DNA of 64,000 bases from Streptomyces sp. LHD-70 (GCF_031157275.1 NZ_JAVIFW010000012.1:1-64000), one strand, 5' to 3'. Counted from the stretch's first letter, positions 1-8,192 are shown. Numbers and translations: made by a program. The notes: generated from the letters alone by a model not told the origin.

Positions 1-129
1 CGACGCCTGGCACGGCACCTCGCCGCACGCCCGAATCACCCAAGTACGTCCAGTACGAGGGCGATCCGGGCGCACGCCGATGCACCGCACCAGACGCCGC
101 GGGCTGATCCGCAAAGATCGGGGAGACGG
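1..129. other. unexplained segment replacing the SDR C-terminal half
   Basis: This stretch occupies the place where the SDR active site should be encoded. Several frames are open across it, which is usual for GC-rich noncoding DNA, and none gives a recognisable protein. The change is abrupt, just after the codons for GWG at 138-130. An inserted repeat, an insertion-sequence end or an assembly join would all look like this. Confidence 0.4.
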
Positions 130-552
130 GCCCCAGCCCCGCTCGGCCATCGTCGGCCCGAAGCGCTGCCCGAGCAGGAACGGGGCGTCGAGGTTGACCG
201 CCATGGTGGTGTCCCAGTCCTGCTCGCTCAGCTCGTCGAGCGGGGGCCGCAGGTTGACACCGGCCGAGGTGACGAGGATGTCGGGCTCGCCGTACGCCTC
301 GGCCGCGCGGTCGGCGGCGGCGCGCAGCGTGTCCCGGTCGCCGAGGTCGGCGCTCACCCAACTGGCCTGCAAACCAGCCGAGTTGATCTCATCGGCAACT
401 TCCTTCAGCTGCTCTTCCCGACGGGCCATCAGGACGACCCGGGCTCCGGCACCGGCGAGCGCGTGGGCGATGGCCCGCCCGATACCGGAACTGCCGCCGG
501 TGACGAGGGCCGTGCGCCCGCCGAGGCCGAAGTGTTGTTCGAGGTAGTTCAT
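1..552 (-). CDS. SDR family oxidoreductase, N-terminal part only
   Basis: The reading frame starts at ATG 552-550 and is open to the left edge. Residues 1-141 are a classical short-chain dehydrogenase: the nucleotide-binding TGGSSGIGRAIA motif lies near residues 18-29, followed by an ARR basic patch, an SAGVN (NAG-type) motif and the helix that ends MAERGWG. The family then needs an IxxISS strand and the YxxxK catalytic pair, but from base ~129 leftwards the frame is arginine-rich and has neither. The gene is therefore truncated, interrupted by foreign DNA, or joined to it. It lies 62 bp downstream of the TPR gene in the same direction and probably shares its promoter and operator. Substrate unknown; family assignment is firm, integrity is not. 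Confidence 0.6.
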   Translation of the reverse strand, partial: MNYLEQHFGLGGRTALVTGGSSGIGRAIAHALAGAGARVVLMARREEQLKEVADEINSAGLQASWVSADLGDRDTLRAAADRAAEAYGEPDILVTSAGVNLRPPLDELSEQDWDTTMAVNLDAPFLLGQRFGPTMAERGWGPSPRSLRISPRRLVRCIGVRPDRPRTGRTWVIRACGEVPCQAS

Positions 553-614
553 GGGGGAGAGTCTGTCCTGCTCAGAGCCTCCCTCGCGGAGCCGCCCCCT
601 GGGCCCGGCCGCCC

Positions 615-1424
615 TCAGGCCGCCGGTGCGGGTCGGGTCAACTGGGCGGCCAGCCACGTCGGTACGTTGCCGAGCAGCCGGTAGAGCCGGGCGGCCTCGG
701 CGCGCAGCCGGGTGGCCTCGGGCTCCGTCTCGGCCTCGGCGAGCGAGGTGAGCGCGGGGGCCGTGCCGACGAGGAAGCCGAGTTCTTCGCGGATCCGGAG
801 CGTCTCCGCGAAGCCGTGCCGGGCCTCGGCCAACTCGCCGTCGCGCAGGGCGAGTCCGGCGAGGTGGCGCCAGGTGGAGGAGAGCAGCAGCTGGTCGCCG
901 TTGGCGGTGGCTCCCGCGTGGGCGCGGCGGTAGGCGGCGCGGGCGGCCTGGGGGGAGTCGGCGAGGTGTTCGGCGATCAGGCCGCGCCGGTAGTCGAGCA
1001 GGGGGCGGGCCGCGGCGCCCGGTGCGATCAGGGCGGCGGCGCGGCTGAGGGCGACGCGGGCCTCGTCGGAACGGTCGCGGACGCCCAGGACCGTTGCGGC
1101 GTAGGCGAGTTGACCGCGCTCGCAGGCTGCGGCGCCGCGTTCGTCGTCCGTACCGGCGAGGGCTTCCGCGGCGCGCAGGGCGTCCTCGGCGTCGCTCCAG
1201 CCCTGTTCGGTGAAGAGGCAGCGCTCCACGAGGAGTGCGGTGCGCTGGAGTGCGGCGGGTGGGCTGTCGTCGTGTTCGAGCAGGGCTGCCGCGTCGGTCC
1301 AGCAGCCTCGGGAGCGCAGGCGCCACACCGCGTTCTGCACTGCGGAGGCCCGGGCGCCGGGGGCGGGGCCGCCGGGTGCGGGTGTGGACACGGAACCAGA
1401 ATCAGACATGGCGGTGTCCGCCAC
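615..1424 (-). CDS. tetratricopeptide-like helical repeat protein
   Basis: An alanine/arginine-rich protein of about 269 residues made of paired helices of the TPR type, for example the stretches around DYRRGLIAEHLAD, AARAAYRRAHAGA and AEARHGFAETLRIREELG. It has no signal peptide, membrane segment or catalytic motif, so a cytoplasmic scaffold or regulatory partner is the reasonable guess. I chose GTG 1424 because GGGGAGGGG lies just before it; ATG 1448 and ATG 1409 are in frame but have poorer ribosome sites. It is first in a two-gene unit with the truncated SDR gene, and a paired palindromic operator lies about 100-140 bp upstream. No specific function is recognised. Confidence 0.65.
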   Translation of the reverse strand: MADTAMSDSGSVSTPAPGGPAPGARASAVQNAVWRLRSRGCWTDAAALLEHDDSPPAALQRTALLVERCLFTEQGWSDAEDALRAAEALAGTDDERGAAACERGQLAYAATVLGVRDRSDEARVALSRAAALIAPGAAARPLLDYRRGLIAEHLADSPQAARAAYRRAHAGATANGDQLLLSSTWRHLAGLALRDGELAEARHGFAETLRIREELGFLVGTAPALTSLAEAETEPEATRLRAEAARLYRLLGNVPTWLAAQLTRPAPAA

Positions 1425-1526
1425 ATTCCCCTCCCCGGAGCGCGTCATTGAGCTGTGGCGTGCATCTCAGCACGGAATCCTGCGGGGCGCCAAGGGGGTA
1501 GGTGAAGGAATTCACAAACGGATGGC

Positions 1527-1562
1527 TTCCGTATCACGGAAAACTGCTTCCGTTAAGCGGCG
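1527..1562. promoter_or_regulatory. paired TTCC-N7-GGAA operator before the TPR gene
   Basis: TTCCGTATCACGGAA (1527-1541) is a perfect 6-3-6 palindrome. A weaker copy, TTCCGTTAAGCGGCG, is at 1548-1562. Their centres are 21 bp apart, the same geometry as the pairs before gcl and hyi. The nearest gene reading away is the TPR gene on the minus strand. Inferred to be a repressor site, probably AllR/IclR type. Confidence 0.6.
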
Positions 1563-1800
1563 ATACGGGGCTCCGCCCCGGACCCCGTATCGCGCTGAGG
1601 CGCTCGTCCTCAAACGCCGGACGGGCTGGATTTGGGCTCGGCATCCGTGCCCCGAAAGGGGCGCGGGGCTGTGACATGTGCGGCTCCGCCGCGGGGCGCG
1701 ACCAGCCACGACGGCGCGCCAGCCGAGCGACGGCAAAATCCAGCCCCTCCGGCGCTTGAGGAGCGGGGGCCCGGGGGCGGAGCCCCCAGGGGGCAGGCCC
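1563..1800. repeat. Streptomyces dispersed intergenic repeat (long imperfect inverted repeat)
   Basis: GGGGCTCCGCCCCGGACCCC and the CCTCAAACGCCGGACGGGCT module occur at one end, and AAATCCAGCCCCTCCGGCG with GGGGGCGGAGCCCCC at the other, in opposite orientation. Between them lies the module reading AGGGGCGCGGGGCTGTGACA. The same modules recur at 20.5, 22.3, 25.3, 28.3-28.8, 44.4, 53.2 and 54.5 kb. Here it follows the PucR stop and probably ends that transcript. Confidence 0.75.
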
Positions 1801-1808
1801 CTCCAACC

Positions 1809-3494
1809 TCAGCTCATCCGAAGAGCCAAGAAGAAGTCCAGCTTGTCCTCAAGCCGCGAAAGGTCGCGCCCCGTCAACTGCTCGATGCGCCCCACCCGGT
1901 AGCGCAGCGTGTTCACGTGCAGGTGGAGGCGGGTCGCGCAGCGGGTCCAGGAGCCGTCGCTGTCTAGGAACGCCTCCAGGGTGGGGATCAGCTCCGCACG
2001 GTGGCGGCGGTCGTAGTCGCGCAGGGGGTCCAGGAGGCGGGCCGTGAACGCGCGGCGTACGTCGTCCGGGACGAACGGCAGCAGCAGGACGTGGGACGCC
2101 AGCTCCTGGTGGCCGGCCGCGCAGACGCGCCCGGGGCGGGCCGCAGCGACCCGGCGGGCGTGCCGGGCCTCCTCCAGGGCGCCGCGCAGCCCCTCCGCCG
2201 AGTGCACGGACGCGCTGACGCCGAGGGTGAGCCGGCCGTCGCCGTCGAGGCCGCCGGACAGCGGGTCGCGGACCGTCTCCAGGAGCGAATCGGCAAGCAG
2301 GCCCGGCTCCGCGCCTTCCTGGTCCGCGGCGACCGCGGGCAGCGGTACGAGGGCGATCGCCTCGTCGCCGGTGTGCGCGACGGCGATCCGGTCCGAGGGC
2401 TCGGGCCCGGCCGCGTGCGGGTCGACCAGGATCTCCTCCAGGAGCGACTGGGCGACCGGGCCGCCCTCGATGTCCCCGCCCTCCCACTCGACCCGGGCCA
2501 CCACGACCTGCCAGTGCGGGGCCGCGCCCAGGCCGGGCAGCAGCACGGGGGCCGCGACCCGCAGGCGGGCGGCGATCTCGGCGGGCGCCGCGCCCGTCTG
2601 GACCAGCTCCAGGACCTCCTGGGCGAGGCGGCGGCGTACCGTACGGGCCGCGTCGCGGCGGTCGCGCTCGACGGCGATCAGCTGGGTGACGCCCTGAAGG
2701 AGGTCGAGCCGCTCCTCCGGCCAGTCGCCCGCGTCGGCCTCGACGGCGAGGAACCAGTCCGACAGGACCGTCTCGCGTACGTCCCGCGCCGCCGCCGTCC
2801 CCGTACCGCGGCCGCTGCTGCGGATGGGGAAGAGCGAGTACGTCGTGCCGCCCCCTCCGACCGCCACGCGGTGCGGGCCCCGGCGGCCCGTACGGGAGGC
2901 GGCGAGGTGTTCGGCGGCCAGGGCGGCGCAGACCGGCGGGGGCAGCGCGGAGCCCGCGCCGCCGGAACCGGCGATGGGCCGGCCGGTGGGGGAGAGCACC
3001 CAGGCCCGCAGGTCCAGGTCGGAGCCGAGCAGGTCGAGGACCACGTCCGGGCCGCCGCCCGCCGGGCCGGAGGTCATCAGGCGGCGGTGCCGGTCCACGA
3101 CCGCGGCCAGGTCGCCCGCCCGCTCGCCGGAGACCTGGCGGACCACGTGCTCGGTGATCGTGGCGAAGGCGACGCGCTCGTTGACCGCGAAGAGCGGGAG
3201 CCGGTGCTGCGTGCAGGCGGCGACCAAGTCCTCCGGTACGGCGCCGAATTCGGCCTCGCCCGCGGCGAGCGCGGCCACGCCCGCCGAGGCGAGGATGCGC
3301 ACGAAGGGCTCCGAGTCGGCGGGCTCCTTGCGCCAGGCCATACCCGTAAGGACCAGCTCGCCGCCGGAGAGATACCGGCTCGGGTCCCGCAGGTCGGTGG
3401 TCATCACGCCGCGGACCGTCCGGTCCAGCTCGTCCTCGCCGCCGAGCAGCCGCAGCCCCAGCGCGTCGGTCTCCAGCAATGCGCGCAGCCGCAT
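1809..3494 (-). CDS. PucR-family transcriptional regulator of purine catabolism
   Basis: A 561-residue protein with the N-terminal PucR ligand-sensing region (about 1-130, starting RLRALLE and containing SGGELVLTG), a central CdaR/GGDEF-like region, and a C-terminal HTH_30 domain (about 500-560, ending in the LHVNTLRYRVGRIEQLTG signature). PucR proteins activate or repress purine-use genes in Gram-positive bacteria. It is divergent from the three xanthine dehydrogenase genes across a 418-bp gap, the usual position for their regulator; the effector could be a purine intermediate such as allantoin or urate. The ATG at 3494 has only a weak ribosome site (GGATCGG). Transcription probably ends in the repeat at 1563-1800. 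Confidence 0.88.
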   Translation of the reverse strand: MRLRALLETDALGLRLLGGEDELDRTVRGVMTTDLRDPSRYLSGGELVLTGMAWRKEPADSEPFVRILASAGVAALAAGEAEFGAVPEDLVAACTQHRLPLFAVNERVAFATITEHVVRQVSGERAGDLAAVVDRHRRLMTSGPAGGGPDVVLDLLGSDLDLRAWVLSPTGRPIAGSGGAGSALPPPVCAALAAEHLAASRTGRRGPHRVAVGGGGTTYSLFPIRSSGRGTGTAAARDVRETVLSDWFLAVEADAGDWPEERLDLLQGVTQLIAVERDRRDAARTVRRRLAQEVLELVQTGAAPAEIAARLRVAAPVLLPGLGAAPHWQVVVARVEWEGGDIEGGPVAQSLLEEILVDPHAAGPEPSDRIAVAHTGDEAIALVPLPAVAADQEGAEPGLLADSLLETVRDPLSGGLDGDGRLTLGVSASVHSAEGLRGALEEARHARRVAAARPGRVCAAGHQELASHVLLLPFVPDDVRRAFTARLLDPLRDYDRRHRAELIPTLEAFLDSDGSWTRCATRLHLHVNTLRYRVGRIEQLTGRDLSRLEDKLDFFLALRMS

Positions 3495-3771
3495 CTGTTC
3501 GCCGCCGATCCTGTCTCGAACTTGTCGTTGATCTTCGGACGGGTGTCAGCTGGAAAGAGTGAGATCGCCGAGCCCCGTCTTTCATACGAATCTACAAGAT
3601 GGGCTGGGTCACCAGCCAACTCCTTCATGGTTTCGGTGACTGACCCTGGGACGGTGTTGAGCGGTGTACTAACGCCATTCCGCGTTAACAGAACATGAAC
3701 GAGTCAGCCGAGCACCAGGGGCGATGGGCCCGAGGCCCGCACCGAACGCCCCGCCCCGAGGACTCGTACCG

Positions 3772-3899
3772 AACCAGCCGCCACCAGCCGAACCAGCCGC
3801 CACCAGCCGAATCGCCCGCCACGAGCCGAATCCCCCCCCACGAGCCGAACCCCCCCCCACGAGCCGCACCACCCACGAGCCGCACCACCCGCCACGAGG
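3772..3899 (+). repeat. 19-bp tandem repeat array in the xdh leader
   Basis: Five consecutive 19-bp units (3772-3790, 3791-3809, 3810-3828, 3829-3847, 3848-3866) followed by shortened 16- and 17-bp units. Units 1 and 2 are identical (AACCAGCCGCCACCAGCCG); later ones drift to CCACGAGCCG. The last unit runs into the GAGGAAGAG ribosome site of the FAD-subunit gene. The rest of the 3495-3912 gap holds the promoters of this operon and of pucR; I cannot place them firmly. Confidence 0.85.
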
Positions 3900-3912
3900 A
3901 AGAGAGCCGATC

Positions 3913-4806
3913 ATGGACTTCCTTCGCCCCGCCACTTGGGAGGAGGCGCTCGCCGTCAAGGCCGAGCACCCCACGGCTGTGCCGATCGCGGGTGGCACCG
4001 ATGTCATGGTCGAGATCAACTTCGACCACCGTCGTCCCGAGTACCTCGTGGACCTCAACCGCATCAGCGAGCTCCAGGACTGGCACGTGGGCGAGCAGAC
4101 CGTCCAGCTCGGCGCTTCCGTCCCGTACAGCAGGATCATGGCGGAGCTCCGCGCCGAGCTGCCCGGTCTCGCGCTGGCCTCGCACACCGTGGCCTCGCCG
4201 CAGATCCGCAACCGCGGCGGCGTCGGCGGCAACCTCGGCACCGCCTCGCCCGCCGGTGACGCGCACCCCGCGCTGCTCGCCGCCGACTGCGAGGTCGAGG
4301 TCGAGTCGCAGGCGCGCGGCAGCCGGCTGATCCCGATCGACGCGTTCTTCACCGGCGTGAAGCGCAACGCCCTGGAGGCCGACGAGCTGATCAAGTCGGT
4401 GCACATCAAGAAGGCCGACGGACCGCAGCAGTTCTCCAAGGTGGGTACGCGGAACGCCATGGTCATCGCCGTGTGCGCCTTCGGTATCGCCCTGCACCCC
4501 GAGACCCGCACCGTACGTACGGGCATCGGATCCGCCGCCCCGACCCCCATCCGGGCGAAGGCGGCCGAGGAGTTCCTGAACGCCGCGCTGGAAGAGGGCG
4601 GCTTCTGGGACAACGGAAAGATCATCACTCCGTCGATCGCGAAGCAGTTCGCCGAGCTCTGCTCCGGCGCCGCCAGCCCGATCGACGACGTCCGCGGCAC
4701 CGCGAGCTATCGCAGGCACGCCGTGGGCGTCATGGCCCGCCGCACCCTCGGCTGGACCTGGGAGTCGTACCGCGGCAAGAGCCGCGGCGCGGAAGGAGTT
4801 GCTTGA
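3913..4806 (+). CDS. xdhB: xanthine dehydrogenase FAD-binding subunit
   Basis: A 297-residue CoxM/PucC-type subunit that passes electrons from the iron-sulphur clusters through FAD to NAD. The two flavin-binding signatures are visible: AGGTD at residues 26-30 and ASPQIRNRGGVGGNLGTASP at 94-113. The frame continues upstream as a proline-rich translation of the tandem repeats, but the ATG at 3913 has a GAGGAAGAG ribosome site and matches the family N-terminus (DFLRPATWEEAL), so it is chosen. It is first of three tightly packed subunit genes; the next ATG lies 2 nt after its stop. Cytoplasmic, first committed oxidation of hypoxanthine/xanthine to urate. Confidence 0.92.
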   Translation: MDFLRPATWEEALAVKAEHPTAVPIAGGTDVMVEINFDHRRPEYLVDLNRISELQDWHVGEQTVQLGASVPYSRIMAELRAELPGLALASHTVASPQIRNRGGVGGNLGTASPAGDAHPALLAADCEVEVESQARGSRLIPIDAFFTGVKRNALEADELIKSVHIKKADGPQQFSKVGTRNAMVIAVCAFGIALHPETRTVRTGIGSAAPTPIRAKAAEEFLNAALEEGGFWDNGKIITPSIAKQFAELCSGAASPIDDVRGTASYRRHAVGVMARRTLGWTWESYRGKSRGAEGVA

Positions 4807-4808
4807 CC

Positions 4809-5450
4809 ATGCGCGTCCACTTCACGGTCAACGGCCGTCAGCAGGAAGCCGACGACGTCTGGGAGGGCGAGTCCCTGCTCTACGTCCTGCGCGAGCGCAT
4901 GGGCCTGCCGGGCTCGAAGAACGCCTGCGAGCAGGGCGAGTGCGGTTCCTGCACCGTCCGCCTCGACGGTGTGCCGGTGTGCGCGTGCCTCGTCGCCGCC
5001 GGTCAGGCCGAGGGGCGCGAGGTCGTCACCGTCGAGGGCCTCGCCGACTTCGCCAAGCAGCGTGCCGAGCACGGGAGTTGCGCCACCGGAGCCACCGGAG
5101 CCACCGGTGCCTGCGGTTCCGACCAGGGCGCGTCCGGCACGTCCGGCACGTCCGGCACGTCCCTCCAGGACGCCCAGCACTGGCGGGCCGAGGGCACCGA
5201 CTCGCAGACCGGCGAGGGCACGGACCTCGCGCCCGTCCAGCAGGCGTTCATCGACGCCGGAGCCGTCCAGTGCGGCTTCTGCACCCCCGGTCTCCTCGTC
5301 GCGGCCGACGAGCTCCTGGAGCGCAACGACTCGCCGTCCGACGCGGACATCCGCGAGGCGCTCTCCGGCAACCTCTGCCGCTGCACCGGCTACGAGAAGA
5401 TCCTGGACGCGGTCCGGCTCGCCGCCGCCCGACAGGGAGAGGCGGTCTGA
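4809..5450 (+). CDS. xanthine dehydrogenase 2Fe-2S subunit with low-complexity insert
   Basis: A CoxS/PucE-type electron-transfer subunit. The plant-ferredoxin-like first cluster uses Cys40, 45, 48 and 60; the second, helical cluster has CGFC (155-158) and CRC (190-192). At 213 residues it is about 50 longer than the usual 150-165. The extra length is a Gly/Ala/Thr/Ser-rich stretch (about 85-135) between the domains, containing GATGATGAT and TSGTSGTSGTS, encoded by 9-bp tandem repeats near 5088-5163. All cluster ligands are intact, so the insert should be a tolerated linker. GGAAGGAG overlaps the end of the upstream gene and serves this ATG. Confidence 0.92.
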   Translation: MRVHFTVNGRQQEADDVWEGESLLYVLRERMGLPGSKNACEQGECGSCTVRLDGVPVCACLVAAGQAEGREVVTVEGLADFAKQRAEHGSCATGATGATGACGSDQGASGTSGTSGTSLQDAQHWRAEGTDSQTGEGTDLAPVQQAFIDAGAVQCGFCTPGLLVAADELLERNDSPSDADIREALSGNLCRCTGYEKILDAVRLAAARQGEAV

Positions 5451-5452
5451 CC

Positions 5453-7873
5453 ATGGCTCGTACCAGCGCACAGACCCCCGCACAGACCCCCGCACAGTCC
5501 CCCGCGGGCGTCCCCACCAACGTCACCCAGGGCTCCCGGACCAAGGGCGGCGTCGGCGAGTCCACGCTGCGCCCCGACGGAACCCTCAAGGTCACCGGCG
5601 AGTTCGCGTACTCCTCGGACATGTGGCACGAGGACATGCTGTGGGGCCAGATCCTGCGGTCCACCGTCGCGCACGCCGAGATCGTGTCGATCGACATCAC
5701 CGAGGCCCTGACCGTGCCGGGCGTCCACGCCGTCCTCACCCACGAGGACCTGCCGGCCGCGAAGAACTACGGCATGGAGTTCCAGGACACCCCGGTCCTC
5801 GCCTACGGCAAGGTCCGCCACCACGGCGAGCCGGTCGCCCTCGTGGCCGCCGACCACCCGGAGACCGCGCGCCGCGCCGCCGCGAAGATCAAGGTCGAGT
5901 ACCGGGAGCTGCCCCTCATCACCGACGAGGCCTCCGCGACCGCCCCCGACGCCGTACTCGTCCACGAGCACCGCGCCGACCACCACGCCGCGCACGTCCC
6001 GCACCCGAACATCGTCCACCGCCAGCCGATCATCCGCGGCAACGCGACCGAGGCCGCCAAGAAGGCCGACGTGATCGTCAAGGGCGAGTACACCTTCGGC
6101 ATGCAGGACCAGGCCTTCCTCGGCCCGGAGTCCGGCCTCGCCGTGCCCGCCGAGGACGGCGGTGTCGACCTCTACGTCGCCACCCAGTGGCTGCACTCCG
6201 ACCTCAAGCAGATCGCCCCCTGCCTCGGCCTGCCCGAGGACAAGGTGCGGATGACGATGGCCGGTGTCGGCGGCGCGTTCGGCGGTCGCGAGGACATCTC
6301 GATGCAGATTCTCGCCTCCGTGCTGGCCCTGCGCACGGGCAAGCCGGTGAAGATGGTCTACAACCGGTACGAGTCCTTCTTCGGGCACGTCCACCGGCAC
6401 CCCGCGAAGCTGTACTACGAGCACGGCGCCACCCGCGACGGCAAGCTCACGCACCTGAAGTGCAAGATCGTCCTCGACGGCGGCGCCTACATGTCGTCCA
6501 CGCCTTCGGTCGTCGGCAATGCCTCGTCCCTGTCGGTCGGCCCGTACGTCGTCGACGACGTCGAGATCGAGGCGATCGGCCTCTACTCCAACAACCCGCC
6601 CTGCGGCGCCATGCGCGGCTTCGGCGCGGTCCAGGCGTGCTTCGCGTACGAGGCTCAAATGGACAAGCTGGCCGCGAAGTTGGGCCTGGACCCGGTGGAG
6701 TTCCGACAGCGGAACGCGATGGAGCAGGGCACGCTCATGCCGACCGGTCAGCGGGTCGACTCGCCCGCCCCGGTCGCCGAGCTCCTGCGCCGCGTCAAGG
6801 CCCGGCCCCTGCCGCCGGAGCGCGACTGGGAGAGCTCCGAGGGCGTCGACGTCCGCGCGCTGCCCGGCGGCCTCTCCAACACCACGCACGGCGAAGGCGT
6901 CGTACGCGGGATCGGCTACGCGGTCGGCATCAAGAACGTCGGCTTCTCCGAGGGCTTCGACGACTACTCGACCGCCAGGATCCGCATGGAGGTCATCAAC
7001 GGCGAGCCCGTCGCCACGGTCCACACGGCCGCGGCGGAGGTCGGCCAGGGCGGCGTCACCATCCACGCGCAGATCGCCCGCACCGAGCTCGGCGTCCAGC
7101 AGGTCACCATCGCCCCCGCCGACACCCAGGTGGGCTCGGCCGGTTCGACCTCGGCGGGCCGCCAGACGTACGTGACCGGCGGCGCCATCAAGAACTCCTG
7201 CGGGATCGTCCGCGAGAAGGTCCTGGAGATCGGCCGGCGCAAGTTCGGCTCGTACCACCCCGCGTGGGCCAGTGCCGAACTCCTCCTGGAGGGCGGCAAG
7301 GTCGTCACCGACGGCGGCGAAGTGCTCGCCACCCTCGCGGAAGTTCTGGAAGACGAGGCCGTGGAGGTCGAGCAGGAATGGCGGCACCGGCCCACTCAGC
7401 CCTTCGACCGCGTCACCGGCCAGGGCAACGGCCACGTTCAGTACTCCTTCGCCGCACACCGCGCGGTGGTGGAGGTGGACACCGAGCTCGGCCTGGTCAA
7501 GGTCATCGAACTGGCCTGCGCCCAGGACGTCGGCAAGGCCGTCAACCCGCTCTCCGTGATCGGCCAGATCCAGGGTGGCACCACCCAGGGCCTGGGCGTC
7601 GCGGTGATGGAGGAGATCATCGTCGACCCGAAGACCGCGAAGGTGAAGAACCCCTCCTTCACGGACTATCTGCTCCCCACGATCCTCGACACGCCGACCA
7701 TCCCGGTCGACTACCTCGAGCTTGCGGACCCGAACGCTCCGTACGGAGTCCGCGGTATCGGTGAGGCCCCGACCCTGTCGTCAACTCCGGCCGTCCTCGC
7801 GGCGATCCGGAACGCGACGGGTCTGGAGCTCAACAGGACGCCCGTGCGTCCCGAGCACCTCACCGGAACGTGA
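5453..7873 (+). CDS. xdhA: xanthine dehydrogenase molybdenum-binding subunit
   Basis: An 806-residue CoxL/PucD-type catalytic subunit. Visible signatures are GGAFGGRED (about 273-281), AMRGFGAVQ (about 385-393), VGQGG in the cofactor-binding part and GIGEAPT near 768, which carries the catalytic glutamate. It hydroxylates hypoxanthine and xanthine to urate at a molybdopterin-cytosine-dinucleotide type cofactor. The N-terminus begins with a short repeat (QTPAQTPAQSPA) not usual in the family. ATG 5453 lies 2 nt after the stop of the iron-sulphur subunit, so translation is probably coupled. A reading frame of 100 codons and the purine permease follow. Confidence 0.93.
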   Translation: MARTSAQTPAQTPAQSPAGVPTNVTQGSRTKGGVGESTLRPDGTLKVTGEFAYSSDMWHEDMLWGQILRSTVAHAEIVSIDITEALTVPGVHAVLTHEDLPAAKNYGMEFQDTPVLAYGKVRHHGEPVALVAADHPETARRAAAKIKVEYRELPLITDEASATAPDAVLVHEHRADHHAAHVPHPNIVHRQPIIRGNATEAAKKADVIVKGEYTFGMQDQAFLGPESGLAVPAEDGGVDLYVATQWLHSDLKQIAPCLGLPEDKVRMTMAGVGGAFGGREDISMQILASVLALRTGKPVKMVYNRYESFFGHVHRHPAKLYYEHGATRDGKLTHLKCKIVLDGGAYMSSTPSVVGNASSLSVGPYVVDDVEIEAIGLYSNNPPCGAMRGFGAVQACFAYEAQMDKLAAKLGLDPVEFRQRNAMEQGTLMPTGQRVDSPAPVAELLRRVKARPLPPERDWESSEGVDVRALPGGLSNTTHGEGVVRGIGYAVGIKNVGFSEGFDDYSTARIRMEVINGEPVATVHTAAAEVGQGGVTIHAQIARTELGVQQVTIAPADTQVGSAGSTSAGRQTYVTGGAIKNSCGIVREKVLEIGRRKFGSYHPAWASAELLLEGGKVVTDGGEVLATLAEVLEDEAVEVEQEWRHRPTQPFDRVTGQGNGHVQYSFAAHRAVVEVDTELGLVKVIELACAQDVGKAVNPLSVIGQIQGGTTQGLGVAVMEEIIVDPKTAKVKNPSFTDYLLPTILDTPTIPVDYLELADPNAPYGVRGIGEAPTLSSTPAVLAAIRNATGLELNRTPVRPEHLTGT

Positions 7874-7889
7874 CCCCGGCGGGGGCGCC

Positions 7890-8192
7890 GTGACTCTTCC
7901 GAAGCCGCGGCGGCCCCCCGAGGCCACAGCAGCACCCGGCACCACCCAGCAAGTACCCAGCGTCATCCAGCAAGTCCCCAGCACCACCCAGAAAGTCCCC
8001 AGCACCAACCCAGCAGTACCCAGCAAGTACCAAGCAGCACCAGGCAGTTCAGTTCCGGGGAGTCCGGCTCCCCCCTGTCCCCCGGAACTCGACCGTTCGT
8101 CTCGGGCCGTCCCCCGGGTCGTGCAGCCAAGCAACATCCCAAATTCCGCAGCGTGCGGATGTCCCTGTGAACCTTGGGAGAAGGCCCCATGA
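7890..8192 (+). CDS. possible 100-residue repeat-built leader protein
   Basis: A GTG 17 nt after the xdhA stop, preceded by GGCGGGGGC, opens 100 codons that end in a TGA overlapping the ATG of the permease (ATGA at 8189-8192). The middle is five imperfect 7-residue repeats of the type TTQQVPS, and the end contains a CGCPC cysteine cluster followed by EPWEKAP. No family is recognised. The coupling and exact fit between two genes argue for translation; the low complexity argues for a noncoding leader that is open by chance. Treat as a candidate only. Confidence 0.35.
   Translation: MTLPKPRRPPEATAAPGTTQQVPSVIQQVPSTTQKVPSTNPAVPSKYQAAPGSSVPGSPAPPCPPELDRSSRAVPRVVQPSNIPNSAACGCPCEPWEKAP
7940..8044 (+). 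repeat. 21-bp tandem repeat array before the purine permease
   Basis: Five adjoining 21-bp units (7940-7960, 7961-7981, 7982-8002, 8003-8023, 8024-8044) of a C/A-rich sequence built around CCAGCAAGTMCCCAG. The first three are closest to each other. Period 21 keeps the reading frame and gives the 7-residue repeat of the overlying candidate ORF. Confidence 0.85.
8145..8159. promoter_or_regulatory. 15-bp palindrome upstream of the purine permease
   Basis: TCCGCAGCGTGCGGA is a perfect 6-3-6 inverted repeat ending 29 bp before the permease ATG. Its arms resemble the TTCCG/CGGAA elements elsewhere in the window, but the half-sites are spaced 2 bp differently, so it may serve another regulator or form an mRNA hairpin near the ribosome site. 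Confidence 0.35.

Noticed and set aside
3772..3899. Possible CRISPR array
   Set aside because: Units adjoin directly with no unique spacers, and no cas genes are present.
3724..3912. Proline-rich N-terminal extension of the FAD subunit
   Set aside because: It is the translation of the 19-bp repeats, lacks a ribosome site, and the family N-terminus begins at 3913.
7940..8044. Possible CRISPR array
   Set aside because: Contiguous 21-bp units without spacers.
8145..8159. A further glyoxylate-type operator before the purine permease
   Set aside because: The half-sites are two bases farther apart and no second element lies 21 bp away.
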